Below, piece after piece: positions 10,605 to 22,746 of a stretch of 64,000 nucleotides of DNA. The position numbers were made by a program, and so were the translations under genes. Source of the stretch: Laccaria trichodermophora (Eukaryota; Basidiomycota; Agaricomycetes; Agaricales; Hydnangiaceae); NCBI GenBank assembly GCA_018417955.1, contig JACTVC010000011.1:866262-930261 (forward strand). The letters are read 5' to 3'. The number at the start of each line of letters is the position of its first letter. Position 1 is the stretch's first letter. Under the pieces are notes generated by a model. It had not been told where the DNA came from and ran no database searches. It saw nothing but the letters and a program-made list of their open reading frames with translations.

Positions 10605-11230
10605 ATTATACCATACCATACCATTGGAATAATACCATAGATATGGCATCATACCATGCCATACCATTGGAATGATACCATACTGATGGAATCATTCCAT
10701 TCCATTCCAATAATACCATGGAGATGGAATCATACCATGCCATACCATTGGAATAATACCATAGAGATGGAATCATACCATACCACACTGTTGGAATAAT
10801 ACCATAGAGATGGAATCATACCATGCCATACCATTGGAATGAAACCATACTGATGGAATCATACCATACCATTCCATTCCAATAATACCATGGAGATGGA
10901 ATCATACCATGCCATACCAGTGGAATAATACCATAGATATGGAATCATACCATATCATTCCATTCCAATAATACCATGGAGATGGAATTATACCATACCA
11001 GACCATTGCAATAATACCATAGAGATGGGATCATACCATACAAATGGAATCATACCATACATCATACCATTTATACCATGGAAATGAAATATGGAATCAT
11101 ACCATCATACCATACCAAACAAAAGGAACCATACCACACCAAACATCATACCATTCAAAACTTTCAATATACCTCTACCATAACATTTTCAATCTTGTAT
11201 ATCACATAGAACACTTACCTTACCACACTC
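10605..11230 (-). repeat. TGGTATGATTCC minisatellite (copy 1)
   Basis: Roughly 13 degenerate units of about 45 bp. On the minus strand each reads like TGGTATGATTCCATCTC, then TATGGTATTATTCCAA. The same unit recurs at 46.6-47.3 kb on the plus strand. Confidence 0.85.
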
Positions 11231-11316
11231 TCCATCACCCTACTCTGCCATAAAAGTCCAAAGTCATAGTATTACAAGCTTTCGATCCAATACCATCAGA
11301 ACTCTTCTATCTCATG

Positions 11317-14300
11317 CTACTTTTGCCTTGGCTGTTTGCGTGAGGCTGTAGCTTCAAAGACACTTTCTTCTCCATCTTCCACATCCTCCCACAAGTTCTC
11401 CAAATCCCATCTCCCAAATGACAACCCATTATCTGCTGCTCTGTATGTAGTGCTTGGAAGTCCAGTCCCAAGACTGCAAAAAGACTGCAACTGGACCAGA
11501 CCAAGACTGCAAAAGACCAGACCTGCAGTCTTGGTCTTTCAGATTTGAGATCACAAGACTGCAAAAAGACCGGTTAACGTGGACCGGTCTTGTCAGTTGA
11601 GACCGGTTTTTTGTACCTACATTATAACCCTTCAAAACACACCTAAGATCATATATTTAGGCCAAAAACTGACAAAGATACATGCAAAACTGTAAAATAT
11701 TTCGTGAAAATAGCAGATGTACCTTAGTATTTTTGTAGATACATCAAGTCTCAACGGAATTTAACGTTCTTGCACTCGTTTAGAAGCTACGAAAAACGTC
11801 AATAAATCTACCAACACACAATTGCAAATTTTAATACATATTTAGTCGAAAAACCGGTCTTGAACTGGTTGTAACCAGTTTGGACCAAGACTGGTCCAAA
11901 GACCGAAAAAGACTGCAGTCTTGGTCTTTTCCAGTCCTGGTCCGGTTTTTTGAGGTTTTAGGAATTGTGTGGACTGGTCTAGGTCTCGGTCTTTTCATTT
12001 TGGGCCAAAAAACCGGACTGGACCGGACTTTCAAGCACTATCTGTATGCATCTGATGCTGCCAAGACTTCTGTTTCTTCAATATCATATGTGCAGTTTAA
12101 CTGCTCATCATCACTTCCCTCATCATCAACATGTTTCTGTGACAATTCTTCCAATGCATTCTCCATTTCTGCTTCACTTGGTCCCCATCCATGCAACATA
12201 TGGTATGCACCTGGTATGAGAGACACCTCTTCCCTCCATTGTGCACATAAACTCAGATGTTGCACCTTTCTGATGAGCAACTGGTGTTTGATATCCTCAT
12301 CCTCTACAACAATACAACACCTATTAGATTCCACCAAAAAAGCAATATCCAGAAAACTTACCACATATATCAATGGCTGCATTTATTGCTTGCCACTCCT
12401 CCTTAGACCACTCTTGTAAAGCAGTCCACTCTCTTTTGATTCTAGTGATCTCCTCCATGCATCTTTTCACAGTAAGCATTGCTCTGATTCCTTCACAGAC
12501 TTTCTCATCTCCAAGCCAACCTGGGATCACCTCACTTTCATGCTCATCCAAGCCTATATCCTGCCAGATGTCATCATCCACATCCAAAGAGAACAGAGTG
12601 TCCCAATTAATTGGGACTGGAGCTATTGCTTTCTGAGGAGCTTTCTTTTCTTCTATCTGCTTTGTCATATCATAACACATGTCATTGTATTTTTTTGCCA
12701 ATCTAGCAATTGTTGGTTGCTGCCAATTGACCTGTTTCTGCACATGTGAATGCAATTTCGTCTCTATCAAAGTATATATTGGCCAGCCACCATAATTTTA
12801 TCCTAAATAAAAGCTTACCATTGGAAGTTGTATTCTGGTATGCTCTTTCTTATCTCTCCAACTCAAATTTTGATTGCGCAATCAATCTCTAAGCCTTTGC
12901 TTGAGGGCTCTGGCATTGAGTTTTAACTGAAGAAATTTATTGCCCATCAGATCCTTCAAATTCTCTTGATCCCTCACACCAAGCTTTTTCTTCTTTGTTT
13001 TAATGGTATCCTCTATAGCCTTTTGCTTCTTCACTACAGCCAGACGTGCTGCCAGGACATCCTCCACCAACATATCATCTCCATAGTCACCAGAAATTAG
13101 CTTTTGATCAAGCTCTCCCAACTCACCTGCAAATGCATTCCTTGCAGTATACAAAGCCATTATCTCTTTGACAGCATTGTTCGCAATATTCTTTGACTGT
13201 CTTGCCAAGGGCTTAGTCTGTGCCACAACCTGGTCTTTCCAATCTTTCTCAAGAAGAGGCATTTCTAGACCAAGTTCTTGGAGAATTTCCTCAGCCCCAA
13301 TCTTCTTTTCTAGGCAATGCAGCCATTTACATTGAAGCCATTTTCCCATCACCTTGAATGACTTTTTCTCTAGGTGTTTCACCTGAGTATCAATTGTGAA
13401 CAGACAATGGTAGAACTATTTTAGACAATCATTAATTTTTTTTTCAAGGATGACACATGATGACTTACCCCTGCCACATGCATTGATGGAATTAGTAACT
13501 TTATGGAACTCCAGAAGCGTTCACAGCCCTCTCCATCAGAGAGTCCAAAACCTTCACATTTATGGGGGTGGTAGATTAGTTGGCATAGCCACTGGTGACC
13601 ATATGCATGAAACACTGCCAGTGCAAAAATAATGCGTGCCATAAATTGCTCCAGAAAACCCCATATCTTGCAACTTCTCTCTAACTGACAACCATTATCA
13701 TAGAGTATCCCCACAGTCATTGACAAAGGCAAATTCAAAAAAAGCTCCTTGATCAATGCTAAAGCATAATATTGTTGTTCTCCAGCAGTGGTCATATTCA
13801 CAATCCAGAGCACATGGTCATGACGACAGAGCATAGCCATAAGTCCTGTGTCTGCAAAGAACTGTGTACTGGCTTTTGTCCTTCTTTCATCTGCAGCCAC
13901 AAATGAGGCCAAGCACCCTTCCAAAGCTGAAACTGGGACTTTCATTCCAGGCTCATAGGAATCTTCTACACCATGACCATCAGAGCCCTCCTTTGTCTTT
14001 TCCTTTGACTTTGATTTTACAGGACAAGTAGTCTCAACAAAGGCTTTCATCTCAGCAACATTCTTGTATGACACAAAGACAGTTTCTGGATGGAGATTTT
14101 CAGGACCCTTTGCCCCACCTTTTGCTGGATTTCTTCTTTTGTGAGTAAAGCAGGCATCAATGCACACAATAACATCCACACTGACAACATAAAAATGAGA
14201 TATGAGCATAAGAATATAAAATAACACCTACAGAAAGTTGTCATCATGTGGTTTATCCAAGGGGGGAGCACAATTTTAATTTAATATATCATGTTGATTT

Positions 14301-16107
14301 TTTTCGTAAGGCCAGTATGGCTGGACTAACCAACCAGGTGTGTGAACAACCTTCCATATATAGGTAAAATCTATAAATAGGTAACATGTTTTGGGCGTCA
14401 TTTGGGCATGTCAGCCACCATCTTATCCTTCGTTTGCTGCCCCTTCCTCTGCTTTCCTCCATGCTCTTATTACTTGGGTCACAAACCCACTCTTTGATAC
14501 CACAATCAGTCCAATGCACGAAAGGTACTGCATGCCCACAATGTCTCACAGCTTTTTCACCCACAGGTAATTACTGAGTACTCTGCTTTTGTCCTCCACC
14601 TCAACTGCATCTATGCTCTTACCACAATCACAATGCAGATGTCTTGGATATTGTCTGCAATCCTTATCATATACTAGGTTTCTTGAAAGGGATTATCATC
14701 CTAAGTGTAAATGGCACATACTTACAAGTTACTGGAGTCTGGTTCTAGCAGGGTCATACTGAGAAATATCCCACTTGTAAGTGAGGACAGCTTGCGAAAC
14801 ACCTCAGAGAGCACACCAGAGCTCATCTGGCCCATAAATTACCTGAAATTGGTACTTCAAATTAAAAAAATTTAACAGCCTGCCGGCCGGACTAACTAAC
14901 TGACCCCATATGGCAGATTCAAATCCCACTCCCCCCTTGGGTTTATCTCCACCAAAACAAAGTGGGCAACCCTGCCATAAATATAGACTTGGTCTATGAA
15001 TACCAGATGTAGCATTTGTACTATCTTGAACATCAGGAGAACCATCATTACCCTCAGAACCATCACTAGCCTCATCTGCAGAAGGAGCAGCACTAGATGT
15101 CAGAGGTGGTCCATAACTTTCTTCATCTAATTCCTTAGATTCAGAAGAAAGGTCATCCTGACCCTCCATTCTAGTATGACTCTCATTTATGATCCCAGAG
15201 ATTAATAGCTCTTTTTGAGTAATCAAATTCCCATACCACTGCAGAGCATTTCCAAAGCGATGCCTTATTGCATCTCTACTCTCAAGCTTATAGCTACAGG
15301 AACCAAGAAATGCCTCTAGAGAGTCACACCATGCAGTAGTGTTTGGTGGCGAGCGAACAAAAAGCTCATTCACAGTCAAGCATATTTAGATCCACTGCCA
15401 ATGTAGGTCAAAGTGGTGAGGCTGGAAACAGCCCCATAGCCAAGAGCTGTAGACATGCAGAGCAAGAACACACTTCCACTGATGTGAGCTCTAAGTGGCA
15501 GTCACAACAGATTAGCCATGGCAAATCAATTCTAAGGCAGCAAGAATAACTTACTCTCAAAAAACACTGCAATAACCTTCATTTTATGCCCTCTTCCATT
15601 GCAAGAACAGTGAGGTAACCTCCTATCTATATTTTTTAAGTTCTCTGACTCTCTCAACAAGTTCAGATAGGGATCCAGAAGCTCTGGAATCAGTTTCAAA
15701 GCCCAGTTTTTCCACAAAGATATCTTCTTGTCTTTCTTTTTACTTGGAGAGCCTTGCTCAGCAGGAAATACCAAGGGATGAAGACCTTCACTAGGTGAAA
15801 CCCCCTCAGAATCCTCAGAGTCACCATTATCCCAGTCAGTCCCATTATCATCAGTGTCAACAGCAGCAGCAGCATCATCATCATGCAAATCAGCAGCAGT
15901 AGGCAAAGGTATCTGAAGAAAGGAACCCAGAGGAGTTGTCAAGTCCTGCCTAGGCAAGATCTGAACACCAGGTAGCCCATAAGGACGATGTGACACACTG
16001 GCATCATCAGTTGACACCCAAGATTTAGCCAAAGACTTCTTTTTCACAGAGGGAGACCCTATAGCAAGTCCAGCCTTGCCCAAGTAACGACTCTTTCTGA
16101 AAGACAT
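11317..16107 (-). pseudogene. KDZ-family transposase, decayed, interrupted by a MITE
   Basis: Reading on the minus strand from ATG 16107: an N-terminal region ending W-K-N-W-A-L-K-L-I-P-E-L-L and a C-S-C cysteine cluster, a CxC1-like segment (C-S-C, then L-L-A-M-G-L-F-P), C-P-L-C-F-G-G, then the catalytic exon 14180-13469. That exon has the expected acidic residues: D in C-I-D-A-C-F, D in L-Y-D-N-G-C-Q-L-E-R, and E in G-E-G-C-E-R-F-W-S-S, plus F-H-A-Y-G-H-Q-W. The next exon starts at 13415, and the C-terminal part has D-V-D-D-D-I-W-Q-D. KDZ transposases cut and paste large DNA elements in mushrooms. Decay is clear: a TGA in the CxC1 segment near 15410, a 2-base deletion near 15380, TGA and TAA plus a frameshift near 12860-12880, about 740 nt (14181-14920) of intron-like or inserted DNA before the catalytic exon, and a MITE at 11448-12040. 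Removing the MITE restores the frame to the TAG at 11317-11319. Confidence 0.85.
11448..12040. mobile_element. hAT-type MITE, 593 bp, inside the KDZ gene
   Basis: Terminal inverted repeats start TAGTGCTTGGAAGTCC on the left and TAGTGCTTGAAAGTCC on the right (read inward). A perfect 8-bp target duplication tctgtatg flanks it (11440-11447 and 12041-12048). An 8-bp duplication and TAGTG-type ends fit hAT elements. It has no coding capacity. Subterminal DNA is full of GACTGCAAAAAGAC / ACCGGTC motifs, possible transposase-binding repeats. The copy at 37478-38070 has the same length. Confidence 0.88.
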
Positions 16108-16305
16108 CAAGTGTTGCAAAGCACCAAGCTTGAAGATGAGGGGAAAGAAGAGAAAAGTGCCTTACCAAGGTCTCGTCAAACCCCCAAATCCCCAGGAGCA
16201 ATACAGTCCCAAAAAAGATATATTGATACATCATGTGCCAATGACAAGAAAAAAACGAGGTGACATGATGCAAAGATGTATGCATGCAATTATTGTTCAA
16301 AAAAA

Positions 16306-17346
16306 TTAAGATGATGGCGGCTGCATGGAAGACACAGAGTCCACAAAGGTAACGGGCTGGGAACGTGCAAGGGATTGAGATGGAAGATGGCATGGTATGA
16401 CAGGTGCACGGCCAAAGTTGTCAAAGAAACTCTGGCAATAGAACACTGCACACACCTCCTCCAGACGATGTACATGCTTTGCCAATGGCCCCGAGCTCAC
16501 TTTGGTGATAGAATCCGGGAAACCCTTCCACAAAGACATCAAATGCCCCAGCGCCACCAGATAACAATTCCATTCCAGCAGATCCACTGCTGTCAAACCT
16601 AAATCACGATTCGGGATCTCGTTGATGATGAAAGGTCCCACCACCTCACCAGACATGGGAAATACCCGAAGAACTTCCTGGATACAGGCGGCCAACACCT
16701 CCTCCTGTGTTAACCCTTCACGAGCTTGGTACATCGCATTTGTGGCAATGGCATCAAGACTCACAAGCTCGAATTGGAAGCTCATGTGACAGAGTTCCCA
16801 GAGTACCTCCTTCATGATTTCCGGTGTCAATGCATTCTCCAGCTCTGCTGCGGTACCCAGTTGAATCATCGTATCATAAAAAACCACCCTATCAACCTGG
16901 CCATGTTTGAGTGGGATCTGATCAAGATAAGAGTTCAATTTCTTGGTGCGAGATTTGCCCCCCTTCCCTGGCCCCTTGGCACTCTGTTTCCCCTTCCCGT
17001 CTGGTTGTGGTGGGGGAGTGGAAGTCGTGGGTTCATCCAGCTGTGCCACAACATCAATATGATCAGGGTGCAAGAAGGGCAGAATCTTGATGAGGAAGTT
17101 GCACCACTGCTGGGAGCTGATGGGAGGAGGGAGCAAGGTCCCAGTGCCGAGTGTGTAAGCATGATATGCTCGAATTGCCAACCGCGTTGCAGTATACAAA
17201 GCCCGATTTTTGGAGTTCAAGAAAATTTCTGGCTTAGGGTATTTGAAGCCAATGTTCTGGATGTGTTCTGGATGTTTGATTACTCAGTCGCAAGCCAAAT
17301 CAATCATATGCAAAGCATCTGCCCATTGTGGCATAGGGTCTGGCAT
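16306..17346 (-). pseudogene. Unknown fungal gene with early nonsense codon
   Basis: An open frame from ATG 17346 to the stop at 16306, about 346 codons, broken by one TGA at codon 21 (17284-17286). The deduced protein is globular and helix-rich, with one Pro/Lys/Gly-rich linker (near 16925-17010) that separates an N-terminal ~80-residue part from a longer C-terminal part with Y-D-T-M-I-Q-L-G and F-Y-C-Q-S-F-F-D-N-F-G motifs. I do not recognise a domain. It lies just upstream of, and in the same orientation as, the KDZ gene, so it could be cargo of that element or a host gene caught beside it. GAC-TGA-GTA could derive from CGA by CpG deamination. Confidence 0.55.
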
Positions 17347-17394
17347 GAACAGGCTGTCTGGGGTTTCTTCACCCACTAGGCGTTGGTGCTTGGA

Positions 17395-18430
17395 GGGAGG
17401 TCTTATTTGTTGTTGTTACAAATTGTTACAATAGAGAGTTTGCACAAGCCACTGCCTCTGGCCTGGTCAAATACCCATGGTGTGGCTTATTTGGAGGTCT
17501 TATTAGTGCCCCCCTAATTCCTGCAGGATTCCAGTCATTCCTGCAGATTCCAGTGGATTCCAGAGGAATGAAATTTAGCAGGGAGGCCTGCTATTTTCTT
17601 CATTCTGGTCCTTTACCATTCCAGCGGAATTTCGGCATTCTGGAATTGTGACCGGAATGGTCCCCAGATTGGCAAAAACGGAATCCGGTTTGTTTGGCAC
17701 AAGCCCATTGCCAAACAATTGTTTGTTTGGCAACAGCTTTCACGCTCATCCAAACACAACCCTCTCTCCTCCCACCACCACTGTCGTCGCTCCACGTAAC
17801 CGCCCCCCTCACATTGTGAGTGCCCGCCATGGGCTAAGCAACATGAGGGGGCTCACATCGACCACCACGCCACTCACCTGACATCCAACAACGTTGCCAA
17901 CACCACAACGCTGTGCCATGTCACCATGGCACACAAACCAGGTAAGCACCCACAACCCCCTCTCCCCTCGTTTCTCAACACGAAAACCAGGTGCCACGTC
18001 GCTGACTGCGACATGGCACCAGAACAACGGCAACAGGTCTCACACCCAACCATGGCACCACCCCAGCACTCCTGAAACAATGTTCAGCACCCACACGAAA
18101 CATGACAGCACCACCTTGCCCATGAAAACACCCCACCCAGCACCCACAATGGCCACCCAGCACCCACAACAGTGCACAACGGCACACCGCATCCACGAAA
18201 ACTCCCCACCGCCCACGAAAACACCCCAGCGTATACGAAAACAACACGAAAACAACACGCTGCCCACGAAACAAAGCCCAGTGCCCACATATACCTCCAA
18301 CAGACGCGAAACAACACCCCGCGGACACAAAACAGCACCCAGTGCCCACATACACCGCCAGCACCCACGAAATGATGCCCAGCGCCCATGCCAATGCCTA
18401 ACGCCCACAACGGAACACCCAGCAGACACG
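17395..18430. repeat. GGATTCC-type repeat followed by CACCCACGAAA low-complexity DNA
   Basis: 17513-17640 carries inverted and direct copies of ATTCCAG/GGAATG and matches the reverse complement of 21.06-21.15 kb. From about 17740 to 18430 the DNA is a degenerate CA-rich repeat (CAGCACCCACGAAAC-like). It is open in several frames without looking like a gene. Confidence 0.55.
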
Positions 18431-18612
18431 ATGCCAACTAGTGTTTGGAAGTCCAGTCTCGTGACTGGAAAAAGACCATAACCAGACTGGACCAAGACCA
18501 CAAAAGACCGGACCTGTGGTTCAGTCTTTTTATTTTTGAGATATAAAGACCACAAAAAAACTGGTTAATGTGAACCGGTCTTGACCGGTTTGGACCAGTC
18601 TTTTGTAGCCCC

Positions 18613-19856
18613 TTACAGCTGATTCTGAAAAGGTTGTCACTGTGCAATTTTTTGCAACGCATCAGCAATATAATATATGAGTGATATATTAGCTGAGTAA
18701 TCAGGGAAAGGGCTAAATCCGTGATTTCAGATCGATGACTACATAATCTAATGAGAGATGCAATTGACTGGCTTCTTGACTGGCTCATCCATATGGATGA
18801 CTATGTAACTACCAGAAACAGTTTTTTGGGAGAGCCTTGAACGTTTGAACTTCTTCATCATTGAAATGTAGGCTAAACGGGAACACAATGATAAGAACAT
18901 AGAGTTAGCAGGCTTGATCCAGTGCCACTCCACACTGTCGATGAAAAGAAAAGCTGGTTCTTCCTCGAGAATTTCAGCAATAACCTCCAGAAAAGCCTCC
19001 CACTCCATCCCAACATCAGTCATCCCAGGGCCGAGACCATGGGGGTCCACCTTGTCCACAGACTTCTTAGCACAACCAGTGCCAGCAGGGTTTCGAGTTG
19101 GATTTACTGGCAAAAAACCCATAATCTCATGCTGGGCAGGCGAGGTTTCGGTGGTGTTGGCCTCGACTGGAGCAAGAGGTTGAGAAGGGAGAGGAGGGTG
19201 AGGAGTTGATGTTCGTGTTGTTGGCGCCGCAATGGAACATGTTGCTGTAGTTCGAGCCTGCTTTGGTTGAGGTGTTGGTCAGGGGGAAGGCCAATTGGTG
19301 CTGTTTGGATTGGTATATGTTTCCGAGAGGAAAGAACGACGGGTATCTGAGTGTGTGTGTGTGACCGAACGATGGGTGTGTCAAAAGTAATCGGCACTTC
19401 GGATAATGGGCATCTGGGGAAAGACGGTGTCGAAGGAACGGTGTCTTTTCCAAAAGTAGTGGGCTGCAATTGGGTGGTTTGGGAATCTTTAAGCGCTATA
19501 ACGGGTGGGGAGAAGAATGCGACGCACCAAAACCTTGGACTTCCAGATCACTTAGGCTCCACAAACCCCACGTCGTCACCTTGAGTTGGCGAAAAACAAA
19601 AAGGTGGTGGTGGTGAAGCATGGTTATTCGCAGGAGAAGGACTCTGGGGAGGAATGCAAGGAAATCTAGGGTAAACGGTTGAGGAAAGGGGACAGATAAC
19701 GGACAGTAATCAATACAGATAAACGCCTGGGATACTTACAGATCGGGCTAACCCTGGCGTGGACCTGATTACTCAGCTAATATATCACTCATATATTATA
19801 TTGCTGATGCGTTGCAAAAAATTGCGTAGTGACAACCTTTTCGGAATCAGCTGTAA
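18613..19856. mobile_element. Nested TIR element with ~93-bp inverted repeats
   Basis: The left end TTACAGCTGATTC and right end GAATCAGCTGTAA are the start of about 93-bp inverted repeats with only about three mismatches (18613-18705 and 19764-19856). No clear target duplication is visible, so the superfamily is open. The interior encodes no transposase. It holds minus-strand open frames of host-like composition, so it resembles a non-autonomous element that captured gene sequence. Confidence 0.75.
18748..19690 (-). pseudogene. Captured fungal gene fragment inside nested element
   Basis: On the minus strand, overlapping open frames run from about 19690 to the stop at 18748. The C-terminal part holds E-W-E-A-F-L-E-V-I-A-E and F-I-D-S-V-E-W-H-W-I-K-P, and the upstream part is Ser/Asn/Gln-rich. 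The frame changes near 19125. I do not recognise a domain. Its position exactly between two inverted repeats suggests capture. Confidence 0.4.
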
Positions 19857-20270
19857 ATACCCTTTAAAACGCACCCGAGAACGTACGATTTGGTCAAAAA
19901 ACGAGAGAGATATGAATTAAAATGTAAATTACTTGTGGGAATAATAGATGTACCAGACTTATTTTATAGAAGCACCAATTCCTAACGGAATTTAACGTTC
20001 TTGGGCTCGTTTTGAAGCTAATAGAGATGTTAATAAATTTACCGATTCATAATTTTAAAATATTGGCCTTAAGACCAGTCATAAACCGGTTAAAACCGAT
20101 GCAGACCGAAACTGGTCTATAGACTGCAAAAAACCGCGGTCTGCGGTCTTTTTGTGGTCCAGTCCAGTCTTTTGACTTCTGGGGAAAAGGCAGACCGCTT
20201 ACGGTTACGGTCAATGCCCCTGGGCATCAAAAAACCGGACCGAACCGGACTTTCAAACACTAACGCCAAC

Positions 20271-20990
20271 GAGGACGACAACACGCCAGGACAACGACAT
20301 GCGAAAACGACGACACAACATGATGACACATCGACAATGCGCGCCAATGAGACCACTCCCTGCCCCTCCCCTGCTGCTCACCACTCCTTCCTCTCCCTAC
20401 TGCTCACCCACTACCCACCATCCCCTTCCCCCTCCCTTACTCCCCCTCCTTTCCTGCTCACCACTCCCTCCCTCTCCCTACCCCCTTCATTCCCTACCCC
20501 CTTCATTCCCTACCCTCTGTCTTCATTCCCTACCCCCTGTCTTCATTCCCTACCCCCTGTCTTCATTCCCTCATTCCCTACCTCCCCTCTCCCCACTGTC
20601 CCTCCCTTCAGTTCTTCCCCCCCTCTAGTTCTTCATTCCCCCCACTCCCCAGCACCCCTACCCCTCCACTCCTTCCCCCTCACTCCCTCCACTCACTCCA
20701 CTTTTCCCCTCTCCCTCCACTCCTCCCCCTGCCTCTATCTAGATTCAATGTAGATAAATTCCATCATGTATTTTTAATAAATGAGTTGAAATGAATCTTC
20801 CCTCTTTAAGTATAAATGTCCTAAGGAATCCTAAGATTAAGTTGTCAGCAGAAGGCCTGAGTTAGATTCAGTCACATAATATCTCCTTACTTTGTCCAAG
20901 GTCTGATCAGAACTAATACTGAAAACTGATCAGCTTAAAAAGTACTAAGAGAAGTATGCAGAAGTGTGTATTGGTGTAAATGTATGTTGT
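20271..20990. repeat. Pyrimidine-rich tract, no gene
   Basis: 20341-20740 is almost pure C/T on the plus strand, made of CCCTACCCCCTGTCTTCATT-like direct repeats (four near-identical copies around 20480-20570) and CTCCCTCCACT runs. 20741-20990 is AT-rich with no supported gene. Confidence 0.7.
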
Positions 20991-20994
20991 ATCT

Positions 20995-21155
20995 GTGATT
21001 TTACTTCTATTCCAGTCCCATTCCTGCAGATTCCTTTGGATTCCTGTGGATTCCTGTGGATTCTGGCGGATTCCGGTCCCATTCCTCTGGAATCCACCAG
21101 AATCCACAGGAATGACTGGAATCCTGCAGGAATGGGAGGGGCACTGTAAAGTACT
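20995..21155. repeat. GGATTCC palindromic repeat
   Basis: Tandem GGATTCCTGT units followed by their inverted counterparts (GGAATCCACC, CAGGAATG), forming a strong potential hairpin. It shares its right end with 17513-17580 in inverted orientation, so it is a dispersed short element. It cuts the 3' part of the unknown gene at 21.16-21.77 kb. Confidence 0.6.
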
Positions 21156-21772
21156 GCAACAAAATCCTGATGGCCTATTGCCATAACGTCCTGAAGGTCC
21201 ATGATCCCACAGCCTATGCGCTGCGTCCACTGGTAGAGTTCTGCGGATGATGGGCCAACAACCAGAATGGGATAGGGGTCAGGGTTTCCCAAGCCATCAG
21301 AAAACTGCTGCAAAATGATATTGTCATCATGTCACTGGGGGGAATACATGTTGACATTCATCATTGGCAAAATACGAAATGATGGTTGAATCAGCCAAAC
21401 TGGAATGCCCATTGCATGAAATTGTTGTGCAACAGCGACTTTCTCCATAAAGGCGCCCATAAGTTTCTGATTTGATTCATGCTTCTCCATGCCATTGGGA
21501 CTGGGGTGTAGACAGGGCTGGTAAACATCGACGTATTCAATCCACCTGTGTATATCGAGTACTGCACACTGAAACTCTGCCACCGCCAGAACGATCTCTT
21601 TGTACGTCATTCCGAAAGATCTCAGTTTATCGAGACATTGACACATAGTTGTCACAAGGAGGCCAGCCAGCGGAGAGTGCTCGGCACGTTGGCCTATGAG
21701 GCCAACATACTTGTCACAAAGCTTTTTGTATCCATGCAACAGGTGCGGTTTGAGGACACGTATTGTGATGGC
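21156..21772 (-). pseudogene. 3' part of a fungal unknown-function gene split by element A
   Basis: Two minus-strand open segments follow the left end of element A: 21772-21332, with an L-L-H-G-Y-K-K-L-C start, a helical middle and A-M-G-I-P-V-W-L-I, then about 21313-21156, with P-I-L-V-V-G-P-S. From memory this layout resembles a large family of uncharacterised Agaricomycete proteins whose members carry a short 'G-P-L-P-S-R' motif before this part. Here that motif sits at 27.54 kb on the far side of element A. The gene is further broken by the GGATTCC repeat at 21.15 kb. No function is assigned. Confidence 0.5.
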
Positions 21773-21944
21773 ACTAGTGGCTACCGCTTTATTTCTATAA
21801 CCTAGACCCAAACCTAGAGGGTCATTTCTATAACTTAGACTTAAGCCTGGAGGCCATATCTATAATGCTTAGGATTTTTTGAAAGGCATTTCAAATGTAG
21901 GCCTGGGTATTTCATAGTGAATTTTTCATGGATACCCAGTGCAT

Positions 21945-22746
21945 TTGTAGTGTCTGCTTTTTCATTTAAAAAAGTTTGTAGTTGACATGTAGTTTATGGT
22001 GTCCTTGGCCCTATCTATGTTATGGGGATGAGGTTGAAGGTTACCATCATATTGCCAGTGCTGCAGCATTAGTATTTGACATCATGCACAAGTTGTCTTT
22101 CACATTAGGAAAGGCCATTCTAAGTCTTTCATATGGATACCTACTGTGCTATCTCAAGACATAATTGTAAGCTCATATGAGGATATGGCTGAAGGATTGA
22201 CTTGACTTTACATATTGCTATTGACACATCATCAGTTCCTCACATCATGCCCAAGTTGGCTTTCAAGCTAGAGAAGGCTATTCAGGTTGATATCTACTCA
22301 ATACATGGTCAACTTACAACATCACCTGTCTCAAAGACACATCAAAGGATGAATCAGCTGATCATCCTACAGCCCTCAAAGACCTGCATCAAAGTTGACT
22401 ATGTTTGGGACAGGCCAGTAGCTATCAATGTGAAAGCAGACAGTGTGAAAGCCAACTTGGTCATGATGTCAAAGACTGGTCATGTCATGTCAATCCTTCA
22501 GCCATATTCCCACAGGAAATTATAATTATGTTTTAAGATAGCACAGTAGGTATCCATATGAAAGACTTAGAATGGCCTTTCTTAATGTGAAAGACAACTT
22601 GTGCATGATGTCAAATACTAATGCTGCAGCACTGGCAATATGATGGTAACCTTCAACCTCATCCCCATAACATAGATAGGGCCAAGGACACCATAAACTA
22701 CATGTCAACTACAAACTTTTTTAAATGAAAAAGCAGACACTACAAA
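21945..22746. repeat. Inner inverted repeat of element A (two ~225-bp arms)
   Basis: The left arm 21945-22170 is the near-exact reverse complement of 22523-22746 (for example the stretch around CCTATCTATGTTATGGGG). The spacer 22171-22522 carries a 107-codon open frame of no recognisable type. Confidence 0.8.

Larger units (their letters stand above)
18439..20262. mobile_element. Second hAT-type element, carrying a nested element
   Basis: Ends are TAGTGTTTGGAAGTCC and, inverted, TAGTGTTTGAAAGTCC, the same family as the 593-bp MITE. Target duplications are atgccaac (18431-18438) and acgccaac (20263-20270), 7 of 8 identical. Without the nested insertion the element would be about 580 bp and aligns along its length with the MITE at 11448-12040. 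More divergent and therefore probably older. Confidence 0.8.

Noticed and set aside
17894..18481. 195-codon plus-strand frame and its antisense frames
   Set aside because: Low-complexity CACCCACGAAA repeats are open in several frames at once and run into the hAT terminus.
18613..19856. Nested element as PIF/Harbinger with TTA duplication
   Set aside because: Left flank reads TTA but right flank reads TAA; these bases belong to the inverted repeat, so no duplication is shown.
20154..20753. 199-codon Pro/Ser-rich frame
   Set aside because: Produced by the pyrimidine tract and the hAT element end; no gene signals.
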